From positions 171,457-235,456 of the forward strand of contig JAJDEB010000023.1 in assembly GCA_029260015.1 (NCBI GenBank): a DNA stretch of 64,000 nucleotides, written 5' to 3'. Below, piece after piece: positions 17,228-24,505 of the stretch. This DNA comes from Phycisphaerae bacterium. GTDB taxonomy: Bacteria; Planctomycetota; Phycisphaerae; UBA1845. Position numbers and translations under genes: made by a program. The number at the start of each line of letters is the position of its first letter. Within the stretch, counting starts at the first letter, position 1. Under the pieces are notes generated by a model. It worked only from the letters and a program-made list of their open reading frames with translations. It made no database searches and had not been told where the DNA came from.

Positions 17228-18169
17228 ATGAGGCGTCCCAAGATATCTGTCATCGGTGCCGGAAACGTCGGAGCAAGCTGCGCATTTTGGATCGCGGTGA
17301 AGGAACTCGGCGATGTGGTTCTGATCGATATTCCAGAAGCGGCTGACAAGACTGCAGGCAAAGCGCTCGACCTCGCCCAATGCGGTCCGGTGCATCGCTT
17401 CGATTGCAGAATCACCGGAGGCAGCGACTACGATGCAGCCGCTGGCAGCGACGTGGTGATTATCACTGCTGGGATCCCGCGCAAACCGGGCATGAGTCGC
17501 GACGATCTGATTGCGACCAACGTCAAGATCGTTGGCAGCGTCAGCAAGAAGATCGCCGAAGTCGCCCCCGAAGCTGTTTTGATCATCGTCTCCAACCCGC
17601 TTGATGCGATGGTTTACACCGCGTGGAAGCAGAGCGGATTCCCCACGCAGCGCGTCGTCGGACAAGCTGGCTGCCTAGACATCGCCCGCTATCGCACCTT
17701 TATCGCAATGGAACTCGATTGCAGCGTAGAAGATATCAGCGCTTTGCTAATGGGCGGACATGGCGACGATATGGTTCCGCTTCCGCGCTACACGTCGGTC
17801 GCGGGCATTCCCGTCAGCCAACTCATACCGGAAGCGCGCTTGAATGAAATCATCGATCGCGCCAAAGTCGGTGGTGGCGAACTCGTCAAACTGATGGGCA
17901 CCAGCGCATACTACGCACCAGCCGCGGGGTCGGTAGACATGGCTGAAGCCATCGTCCGAGACAAGCGCCGCATCTTCCCATGCGCTGCGTACTGCGACAA
18001 GGAATATGGCGTCGGCGGATACTTCGTCGGTGTGCCCTGCATGCTCGGGGCGAACGGTGTCGAAAAAGTGATCGAAGTCGAACTCGACGCGACCGAACGC
18101 AAGCAATTCGACACGAGCGTATCACACGTCAAAGAGTTGGTGGAATTGGCACAAAAGAATATGGGCTGA
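17228..18169 (+). CDS. mdh: malate dehydrogenase (LDH-like type)
   Basis: A 313-residue NAD-dependent malate dehydrogenase of the type related to lactate dehydrogenase. Residues 5-15 form the Rossmann loop (ISVIGAGNVGAS), with Asp34 as the likely NAD-binding acidic residue. Arg85 in GIPRKPGMSRDD and Arg91 bind the substrate, and His178 in MGGHGDDMVP is the catalytic base. The Arg-rich substrate loop points to malate/oxaloacetate rather than lactate. It acts in the TCA cycle in the cytoplasm. The gene appears monocistronic; GCAGGAGAA lies just before the ATG. Confidence 0.93.
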   Translation: MRRPKISVIGAGNVGASCAFWIAVKELGDVVLIDIPEAADKTAGKALDLAQCGPVHRFDCRITGGSDYDAAAGSDVVIITAGIPRKPGMSRDDLIATNVKIVGSVSKKIAEVAPEAVLIIVSNPLDAMVYTAWKQSGFPTQRVVGQAGCLDIARYRTFIAMELDCSVEDISALLMGGHGDDMVPLPRYTSVAGIPVSQLIPEARLNEIIDRAKVGGGELVKLMGTSAYYAPAAGSVDMAEAIVRDKRRIFPCAAYCDKEYGVGGYFVGVPCMLGANGVEKVIEVELDATERKQFDTSVSHVKELVELAQKNMG

Positions 18170-18387
18170 CCCTCCGTGACGCCAGCCGGTCTGGATCAAG
18201 GCAAATGTGAACGGTACAGATGCCCGGGCTTCGCCATTGTCACAGGGTCTTACTTGGAATACCACCTGCTCAGAATGAATTCTTGGTGAATTGGCGTCCA
18301 ACCAGTACACTGTGCGTCACGTTTTGAGCAACCTGATTTCAAATTTCTGCTATCGGCAAACTCGGTGAAAACCCGCGGAGGCATGGC

Positions 18388-18879
18388 GTGACTAAAATCG
18401 ACAAGCAACTCGACCACATCTATCACCGTTCGAGAATCGACGCCCAAATCACGGGTATGATCGTACTGGTTGGGATCATGGCCATCCTTTCTTTGACGGT
18501 CGGTCCGAAGTTTGCACCGTTTAAGATCGGAGCGAAGTTGCTGCAGCCCCAGCGCTACGTCTGGGTTGAGATGGAGCAGGAATGGGTCACCGAGAACACA
18601 CTCGTGAACACCGGTACGTTTCCGCCAATCGAAAATAAGGGTGCCGTCGATATACGCGAAGTCTATCCGCAGGTTGTCAGCCTCGTGCTGTTCATTTCGG
18701 TGATGGCGATTTCTGGTTTCGTTTACAAATGTGCTCGCAGGCAGACGCGGCTGATGAATCAGATTTATGCAGACGACCCGGATCGGCCTTACTACCGTCC
18801 GTGGTCCGAAATTCGCATCACATTTTGGGCGCTGAACTTTGCGCTCCTTTTTGTGATGCTATTGATGTTCTTCCTGTAG
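18388..18879 (+). CDS. membrane protein of unknown function
   Basis: A 163-residue protein with a basic N-terminus, membrane segments near residues 22-40, 94-112 and 143-162, and an extracytoplasmic loop between the first two. It starts at a GTG with GGAGG 6 bases upstream. An out-of-frame ATG GCG TGA mini-ORF overlaps the start, which could slightly lower initiation. Family not recognised. It is a single-gene unit ended by a good terminator. Confidence 0.7.
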   Translation: MTKIDKQLDHIYHRSRIDAQITGMIVLVGIMAILSLTVGPKFAPFKIGAKLLQPQRYVWVEMEQEWVTENTLVNTGTFPPIENKGAVDIREVYPQVVSLVLFISVMAISGFVYKCARRQTRLMNQIYADDPDRPYYRPWSEIRITFWALNFALLFVMLLMFFL

Positions 18880-18959
18880 GTCGGTTTTGCTATGGCAGAA
18901 ACACGTTGCGGCCTTGACTCTCTGATGCCCAACCGCAAAACTTGAGTCCGACACGATTC

Positions 18960-18997
18960 AGCCTCGCGCGTTTAACTCGTGCGAGGCTTTCTTTTTG
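18960..18997 (+). terminator. rho-independent terminator
   Basis: Stem AGCCTCGC / GCGAGGCT with a 13-base loop region, followed by a T-rich run (TTTCTTTTTG). It ends the membrane protein gene at 18879, 81 bases upstream, and lies just before the next gene. Confidence 0.85.
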
Positions 18998-19013
18998 TTA
19001 AAGGAATTCAGCG

Positions 19014-21257
19014 ATGAATTGTAGTGTGCCAGGATCGCGAAAGGCTCGGGTGATGTTTCTGGCGTTGACCGCATTCCTGTGCGCGCCAATATCAGTTGGG
19101 TTGGCTGAAGACTCGGATTCGAGTGATTCTAAACTGAATTTTCTCAGCAACATTCGGCAAGTCACTTTCGAGGGTCGGCGCAGCGGCGAGGGGTATTTTA
19201 GTGCTGACGGATCGAAGATGATCTTCCAATCCGAGCGCGACCCGGCCAACCCCTTCTATCAAATCTTCGTGCTCGACCTGAATACCGGTGACACGCAGCT
19301 CGTGTCACCCGGACATGGCAAAACAACTTGCGCCTGGATTCACCCAAACGGAAAGCGGGCGCTCTTCGCTTCGACGCATGACGATCCGCAATCACTCGCT
19401 CTGCAAAAAGCGGAGTCGGAACGCCGGGCGGCTGGCACGATCAAACGCTATGAATGGGACTACGACGAACACTTTGAAATCTATACAACTAAGCTTGGCT
19501 CGAATGAGTTCACGAATCTGACCCATGCACGCGGTTACGATGCGGAAGGATCGTATTCACCCGATGGCAAGTGGATTGCGTTTTCATCCAACCGCCACGC
19601 GTACACCGACAAGCTGCCAGCTGAAGAGCAGCAGTTACTTGCCAACGACTCGAAATATTTTTTAGAGATTTACGTCATGCGCGCGGACGGTAGCGACGTG
19701 AAACGCCTGACGGACGTACCGGGATACGATGGTGGCCCGTTCTTCAGTCCCGACAGCAAGCGCATCTGCTGGCGACGCTTCACGCCCGAGGGCAACATCG
19801 CCGAAATATGGACGATGAACATCGACGGCAGCGATCAGAAACAAATCACCAAACTCGGCGGCATGTCGTGGGCCCCCTACTACCACCCGTCAGGCGACTA
19901 TCTAATTTTCACCACTGACATCAATGGCCGCAGCAACTTCGAACTCTACATCGTAGACGCCGAAGGCAAACACGAACCCGTAAGAGTAAGCAACCTGCCC
20001 GGCTTCGATGGCTTACCGGTGTTCTTCCCCGACGGCAAACGCCTCGCATGGACAGCCAACCGAACGCAAAACAAAAAGGGGCAGATCTATTTTGCGGACT
20101 TCGACGATGCCCAAGCCCGCCAAGCGCTTTCAGCGGCGCCGATTCAAAGAAAGATCGCGGTGAGCGCGACTGACAGCGATTCCAGCAATACCACTTCCCC
20201 GTTAATAACGGAAAACGACCTTGCGTTCCGCCGCAAGAATGCGCTCAAGAACTTTGAAAGCGCCAGCGAGGGCAGTTGGATTTTTTCTGATCTTGCACGA
20301 TATGGATTCAAGGTCACTAAAACACCTGAAGGTGTGGATGGGCAGGCAGTCTTCCCGTTTGAATTGCGACCAGCACATGCCATTGAGAATGAAACCGTTT
20401 ATTGGGTTCATCTGATGCAATGGTCGAACGAAGTGTCGGCCAGAAACAAGTTTGCCTCGGAATGCGCAACACTGATTGAGGTTGCCGAGTACCTTTCTAC
20501 GAAGCTTCATGCCAATGATCAAGGCAAAGCACGACCGCTCACGTTTCATCTCATCATCGTGCCGCAAGACACAGACGAAGACAAAACAGTCAAGCAAGCG
20601 TTTGAATCGATAGGTTCCGGACACGTTGCTGCGATTGTGACTCGAGGATTTGAATCCAGCAGCGGAAGGTTCGCCATAGACGGTGTTGGTACGAGCGATA
20701 TATGGTCGCAAATAATTGAGAGGTTAAACGTACCGATCGGAATACCAATAGAGATCAGTACGGAACCCAAACTCAATTCAATTGCGTATTCAATGCACGA
20801 AAAACAAATTCCTGCAATATCGATTTACCCAGTCCAAGGCAAGCAGGACTCAAGCACTGCAAATAACGAAGATGTAAATATCGACACACGAGCAACTCGC
20901 CTTACCGCCCGGTTGATTGAATCACTAATAACTATTCCCGATGCGCCGAGGTTCACGCCCATCACTCAGCGCGCCGACGCCGCGAAAGGCCGGCCTTACT
21001 TGGGCACTGAACCAGACTATCGTGCGAAGGTTGAAGGCGTTTTGCTTAAGGGCGTCAAAGAAAACGGTCCTGCACACCTTGGCGGAATGCGGGCGGGGGA
21101 TGTAATTGTGCAAATCGGCGATTCGTCAATCAAGAACGTGCAAGCCTATGCCGACGCTTTGGATACGCTTAGCGCAGACGAAACCATTCTGGTCGTGGTG
21201 ATGCGAGATGGGGAGCGCGTGCTATTACGGGTCACGGTCGGTGAACGAGAGCAATAG
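19014..21257 (+). CDS. secreted PD40 propeller - degenerate M28 - PDZ protein
   Basis: A 747-residue protein. A signal peptide (about 1-31) is followed by a TolB-type propeller with repeated SPDG/HPSG turns (about 45-380). The centre (about 395-645) aligns by eye with M28 aminopeptidases: SARNKFASECATLIEVAEYL occupies the place of the usual GADDNASG...E motif, and an IPAIS-IYPVQGKQD region the place of the final His-containing motif. The metal-binding Asp and His residues are missing. A C-terminal PDZ domain (about 675-745, GPAHLGGMRAGDVIVQI) closes the chain. I infer a catalytically dead relative of the PD40-M28-PDZ peptidases. It is a monocistronic gene behind a terminator. Confidence 0.75.
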   Translation: MNCSVPGSRKARVMFLALTAFLCAPISVGLAEDSDSSDSKLNFLSNIRQVTFEGRRSGEGYFSADGSKMIFQSERDPANPFYQIFVLDLNTGDTQLVSPGHGKTTCAWIHPNGKRALFASTHDDPQSLALQKAESERRAAGTIKRYEWDYDEHFEIYTTKLGSNEFTNLTHARGYDAEGSYSPDGKWIAFSSNRHAYTDKLPAEEQQLLANDSKYFLEIYVMRADGSDVKRLTDVPGYDGGPFFSPDSKRICWRRFTPEGNIAEIWTMNIDGSDQKQITKLGGMSWAPYYHPSGDYLIFTTDINGRSNFELYIVDAEGKHEPVRVSNLPGFDGLPVFFPDGKRLAWTANRTQNKKGQIYFADFDDAQARQALSAAPIQRKIAVSATDSDSSNTTSPLITENDLAFRRKNALKNFESASEGSWIFSDLARYGFKVTKTPEGVDGQAVFPFELRPAHAIENETVYWVHLMQWSNEVSARNKFASECATLIEVAEYLSTKLHANDQGKARPLTFHLIIVPQDTDEDKTVKQAFESIGSGHVAAIVTRGFESSSGRFAIDGVGTSDIWSQIIERLNVPIGIPIEISTEPKLNSIAYSMHEKQIPAISIYPVQGKQDSSTANNEDVNIDTRATRLTARLIESLITIPDAPRFTPITQRADAAKGRPYLGTEPDYRAKVEGVLLKGVKENGPAHLGGMRAGDVIVQIGDSSIKNVQAYADALDTLSADETILVVVMRDGERVLLRVTVGEREQ

Positions 21258-21325
21258 AAGATCGAGGGATTATCCTTCCAGCTCAAAACTCTGACCTGCC
21301 CAATTCGATTACCAGCACTGTTCGA

Positions 21326-21505
21326 TTACCAACCCTGTTCGGCGACGACGAAGTTGGCCGTGACCTTGGTGCCAAGTGTCTTGACGGCTGCGATGCACAC
21401 CAGAAGGATCATGGCAAACATCACCGCATACTCAGTGGCAGTGGGGCCATCTTCTTCGTGAACAAACCGACGCACCTGCTTGACGACTGCCCTTAACATG
21501 GACAT
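21326..21505 (-). CDS. Flp/Fap type IVb pilin-like protein
   Basis: A 59-residue protein below usual ORF length cut-offs. It contains a short basic N-terminus and the Flp signature: a charged stretch followed by a hydrophobic helix starting at Glu (DGPTATEYAVMFAMILLV...), where G/A-x-x-E-Y is typical of Flp pilins. Such pilins are processed before the hydrophobic segment and assembled by Tad machinery. GGAGGAGGG lies just upstream; start codons at 21505 and 21499 are both possible. No Tad genes are in the window, so this is an orphan pilin locus here. A 17-base near-duplication surrounds the stop codon. Confidence 0.8.
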   Translation of the reverse strand: MSMLRAVVKQVRRFVHEEDGPTATEYAVMFAMILLVCIAAVKTLGTKVTANFVVAEQGW

Positions 21506-21692
21506 CCCTCCTCCGTGATAGGTCTAGTTGCTCGACGCGATTGCTTGGGACCCGCGACTGAAGCGCCGCAGAACCGTGCAGCAAAAGCCTACGAAACGCA
21601 TCCGCGCAGAGCAAACGCGAAATGCCCCTATAAAATCGTTTTGGATTATCGGTCGAATGACAAAGGTGTCGGCAACGCCAACGGTGCGCCGT

Positions 21693-22316
21693 TTACACGC
21701 CGCGGGTGCTTTCAGCCGGAATGACAGATAGATCGATGCGAAACCGCTCGGGACCGTCGTCGTCGAATTCCAGTCGATAGATCAACAGCGATCCGCATTC
21801 GAAGTCAGGTCCGATATTGGCGTCCAGCGGAGGGGCCATCCCTTCGGTCGGAGCATCGGCATCATCGTCACCAATAGCCCCCGACGAAAAATGCACGCCT
21901 TCAATCAGCGGCACGTTTTCCAAAGCATCCTCGTCGAGGTTGGCTTCGGCGCGGGTCAGAAGTCCTTCGCCACCGATCGAAAACACGCGGGAACACTGCA
22001 CCTGCTGAATGGTCGATTCTGTATTTCCCTCAAGGTTAAGCGTCGCCGTGTCAGAACTGAATGACAAGAGCGTTGGTTCGGTATCGCGATCGAGATTGTC
22101 GTATGCCCCGAAAACGAAGATCGCTCGAAACGGTGTGTTGTTGACGAACAGCACTTCGGCGTTTCCACGCTGACCAGCAGTGCCACCACCGAGGGACGCG
22201 GTCAAACTCAATAAGCCATCCAAACCGCAACCGGACATCGCAGCCGCCATCACGACGAGGAGCAACCATCGATAAGACTTCATTGACTGACGGCGATAGG
22301 TCTGACTCTTAGGCAT
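21693..22316 (-). CDS. lipoprotein of unknown function
   Basis: A 207-residue protein with a signal peptide ending in a lipobox (MSGCG, about residue 30) and a Gly-rich start to the mature chain. The body is acidic and beta-rich, with a possible disulfide pair (Cys107 and about Cys174). Family not recognised. AAGGAA lies 6 bases before the ATG at 22316; an internal ATG (22283) would directly begin the signal peptide. It stands alone on the minus strand. Confidence 0.7.
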   Translation of the reverse strand: MPKSQTYRRQSMKSYRWLLLVVMAAAMSGCGLDGLLSLTASLGGGTAGQRGNAEVLFVNNTPFRAIFVFGAYDNLDRDTEPTLLSFSSDTATLNLEGNTESTIQQVQCSRVFSIGGEGLLTRAEANLDEDALENVPLIEGVHFSSGAIGDDDADAPTEGMAPPLDANIGPDFECGSLLIYRLEFDDDGPERFRIDLSVIPAESTRGV

Positions 22317-22669
22317 CTAAGATTCCTTCGGAGGAATGTTGCGATTCTGATTGTTGCCATTGCGTTCGGCAAGTGATTCTACGCTGGTTGAATGTGCCGT
22401 CCAAACCGCAATCAAGAAATTGGCCTGGTCCGAAAACGCGATCCGACCTTGCAAGTTCAGCGGCATTCAATAAGCAATATCCGACGCGCATCGTCTACCA
22501 TGAAGATCGGCTTATCGGCATGCAAGGCTTGAACGCCCTTCACCAGCAATCGCGCAAAAAACCCGGCTGACAGCCCCATCAGAGCCGATCAGCCGGGTTA
22601 AGCTTGCAATGAAGCCTGTTGCGGTCAGTCAGGCGTGAAGCTGCCCTGGCGACCGCGAATATTCAAAAT
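22317..22669. other. intergenic region with terminator
   Basis: Between two minus-strand genes. It holds the terminator of the cysteine-rich protein gene and the promoter of the lipoprotein gene. I see no additional gene. Confidence 0.5.
22553..22599 (-). terminator. rho-independent terminator of the Cys-rich protein gene
   Basis: An 11-base perfect stem (AACCCGGCTGA / TCAGCCGGGTT on the plus strand). On the minus strand it is followed by TTTTTGCG, the expected U-run. It lies 70 bases after the stop. Confidence 0.85.
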
Positions 22670-23713
22670 CTACGAATTCTTGGCAGCCGCCACGAATTCG
22701 ACGATCTCGCGAACCATCTGCTTGGCGCGAGCGAGTTCGGGCGTGTCTTCCGATGCTGTTTCGGTTTCAGTGCTTGCCACCTGAGCTGCTACCTTCGCCT
22801 TGGTATCTTCGCCGGCTTTCTTCTTGCAGCATCCGAGCTTCAGCGTGGTTGGTTCGGTTGATTCAGCCGCCGCAACAACAGCCGCTGCCTTGGCTTTATC
22901 CTTGCAGCAACCCTTGGTTGATGCGGCCTGAGCAGTTGCAGCTGCTTTGGCCTTTGAACATCCAGAACTCTTGACCGATGCGGTTTGGGCGTCCTTCGAC
23001 TTGCTGCATCCACCCTTGGCACTTGCGACGGCAGCCTCTGCTGATTTTGCACAAGGCGCTCCGCCTGAGGCTGCTTTCGCACATCCTGTCTTGCAGCAAC
23101 CTTTGCCATCAGCTTTTGCACTGGCGACCTTGGCCGACTTGCTGCACGGTGAACTACCCGCTGTCTTGCTGCAAGGTGTAGCCGATGCGGTGGCCGCACC
23201 GCAATCCTTCATCTTGGCGGCCAACTTGTCTGAAACCGCACGGGCTTTGTCTGCGCAATCAAACTCGATGCCAGCGACCATGTACTTGACTTCGGTGTTC
23301 TTCTGCTTGGCCATAGCAGCAGCAGCCATCGGGCAGTGATAGCACGAACCTGCAACTGAAGGTGTCACGTTTGCGGCGCTGGCGAGTTCAGCTTTCATGG
23401 CCTCAGCCAACTTGTTCATCGCAGTGACTTTGCAGTTGTACGAGCTACCTGCAACCAAGTACGACATCGAATTACCGGAAGACTTGGCCTCCGACGCCGC
23501 GGAATATCCGCACTTGGTTTCAACTTCGCCGACTTTGTAGGTCATCTGCGGGAGTTGGCTCATGACGCGCTCTACACCGGCTTCTACGATGTCGGTCGAA
23601 GCGGGCTGAACAGCCACCATCTCCACACGTTCAATCTTGTCGTTGGCTACCGCGCCAGACGCCAGGCCAAACGCACATACAAAGGTTGTCACTGCTCCAA
23701 ACAAGCGCACCAT
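22670..23713 (-). CDS. secreted cysteine-rich protein with duplicated domain
   Basis: A 347-residue protein: signal peptide (1-23, ending VAN), two copies of a domain of about 55 residues, then a long Ala/Lys-rich tail. The two copies (about 55-108 and 117-170) share YLVAG/YMVAG and paired cysteines with the same 26-residue gap (Cys68-Cys94 and Cys127-Cys153); the second copy adds CYHC. The tail (171-300) has about 13 more cysteines in motifs such as CSKS, CCK and GCSK, interspersed with Lys and Ala. Eighteen cysteines suggest metal binding outside the cytoplasm. No known family is obvious. AGGAG lies 7 bases before the ATG; the upstream open frame is not real. It lies divergently from the feo genes. 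Confidence 0.75.
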   Translation of the reverse strand: MVRLFGAVTTFVCAFGLASGAVANDKIERVEMVAVQPASTDIVEAGVERVMSQLPQMTYKVGEVETKCGYSAASEAKSSGNSMSYLVAGSSYNCKVTAMNKLAEAMKAELASAANVTPSVAGSCYHCPMAAAAMAKQKNTEVKYMVAGIEFDCADKARAVSDKLAAKMKDCGAATASATPCSKTAGSSPCSKSAKVASAKADGKGCCKTGCAKAASGGAPCAKSAEAAVASAKGGCSKSKDAQTASVKSSGCSKAKAAATAQAASTKGCCKDKAKAAAVVAAAESTEPTTLKLGCCKKKAGEDTKAKVAAQVASTETETASEDTPELARAKQMVREIVEFVAAAKNS

Positions 23714-23887
23714 AATTAGCTCCTGTTGATTCTGAAGAAAAGAGGTTAGTCCCGGCCTCCCAATACGCCTCGCACAGGCGAGACGCTTAACGCTCTTAGT
23801 ATATCGAAGTCCCCCGATTCCGCCCAAGCTTTTGGCAGTAACCCACCTGTAACGTCCCCCGTCCGCCCAGAATTGCCCCAGTGGTTC

Positions 23888-23914
23888 GTCACTCCCGCGG
23901 AAGCGGGAGTCCAG
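23888..23914. repeat. dRS3-like palindromic repeat, copy 1
   Basis: GTCACTCCCGCGGAAGCGGG followed by AGTCCAG: a small inverted repeat of the type (A)TTCCCGCG...CGGGAAT found repeatedly in this window and common in many bacteria. Confidence 0.65.
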
Positions 23915-23983
23915 AACGGGCGATGGGTAACGCGATGGGCGTGGAATGCCCAAAATTCGGCACACTCGATCGCCACTGGCCAA

Positions 23984-24017
23984 CTCAATGGCACAAACGG
24001 CTCAATGGCACAAACGG
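23984..24017. repeat. exact 17-base tandem duplication
   Basis: CTCAATGGCACAAACGG occurs twice in a row, about 190 bases upstream of feoA. Confidence 0.9.
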
Positions 24018-24202
24018 CGTCCCCCGCCGGCCTTAGCGGAATTCCCAACGAAAACACGATTTTCAGGTTTTTGGGGCTTGCATTTCTGCCGAAATGAGAT
24101 AATAGTTTTATGCGTCAAACACTTTTTGGTTGACCCAACTTTATGGCCCAAACTGGGCCTGACATTGAATGAACGCCGATTGGCGTTGGTGAGCTGCGAC
24201 CC

Positions 24203-24451
24203 ATGATCGCTCAGAAACCTAGAACATTAGCGGACCTTAGAACCTCAACCATTGCGAAGGTGCAATCGCTGACCGGTGATCCCATCATTCAGCAGCGTTT
24301 GGCTGAGATGGGCCTGACGTCTGGGCGTGCGGTTCGCATGGTGCGCGTCGCGCCGCTGGGCGATCCCTACCAAATCGAGGTGCTCGACTATCACCTTTCG
24401 CTTCGTCGCCGTGAATGCGAATGCGTTCTGCTTGCGACCGACTCGGCATAA
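24203..24451 (+). CDS. feoA: ferrous iron transport protein A
   Basis: An 82-residue SH3-like FeoA protein. The characteristic segment RLAEMGLTSGRAVRMVRVAPLGDP is clear. FeoA is a small cytosolic partner of the FeoB transporter. It precedes feoB by 54 bases on the same strand. Confidence 0.9.
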   Translation: MIAQKPRTLADLRTSTIAKVQSLTGDPIIQQRLAEMGLTSGRAVRMVRVAPLGDPYQIEVLDYHLSLRRRECECVLLATDSA

Positions 24452-24505
24452 GCGCTCGCATTCAATCGATGATACGCGCACCGCTTCCCAAATTCCGGAA
24501 TCCCG

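Larger units (their letters stand above)
23714..24202. other. divergent intergenic region upstream of feo
   Basis: About 490 bases between the Cys-rich protein gene and feoA. It holds one palindrome of the ACTCCCGCG type (23888-23914) and an exact 17-base tandem duplication (23984-24017). No clear Fur site was found. Confidence 0.5.

Noticed and set aside
24090..24115. Possible Fur-type box (GAGATAATAGTTTTAT) before feoA
   Set aside because: Too few matches to the Fur consensus and no palindrome; not supported.
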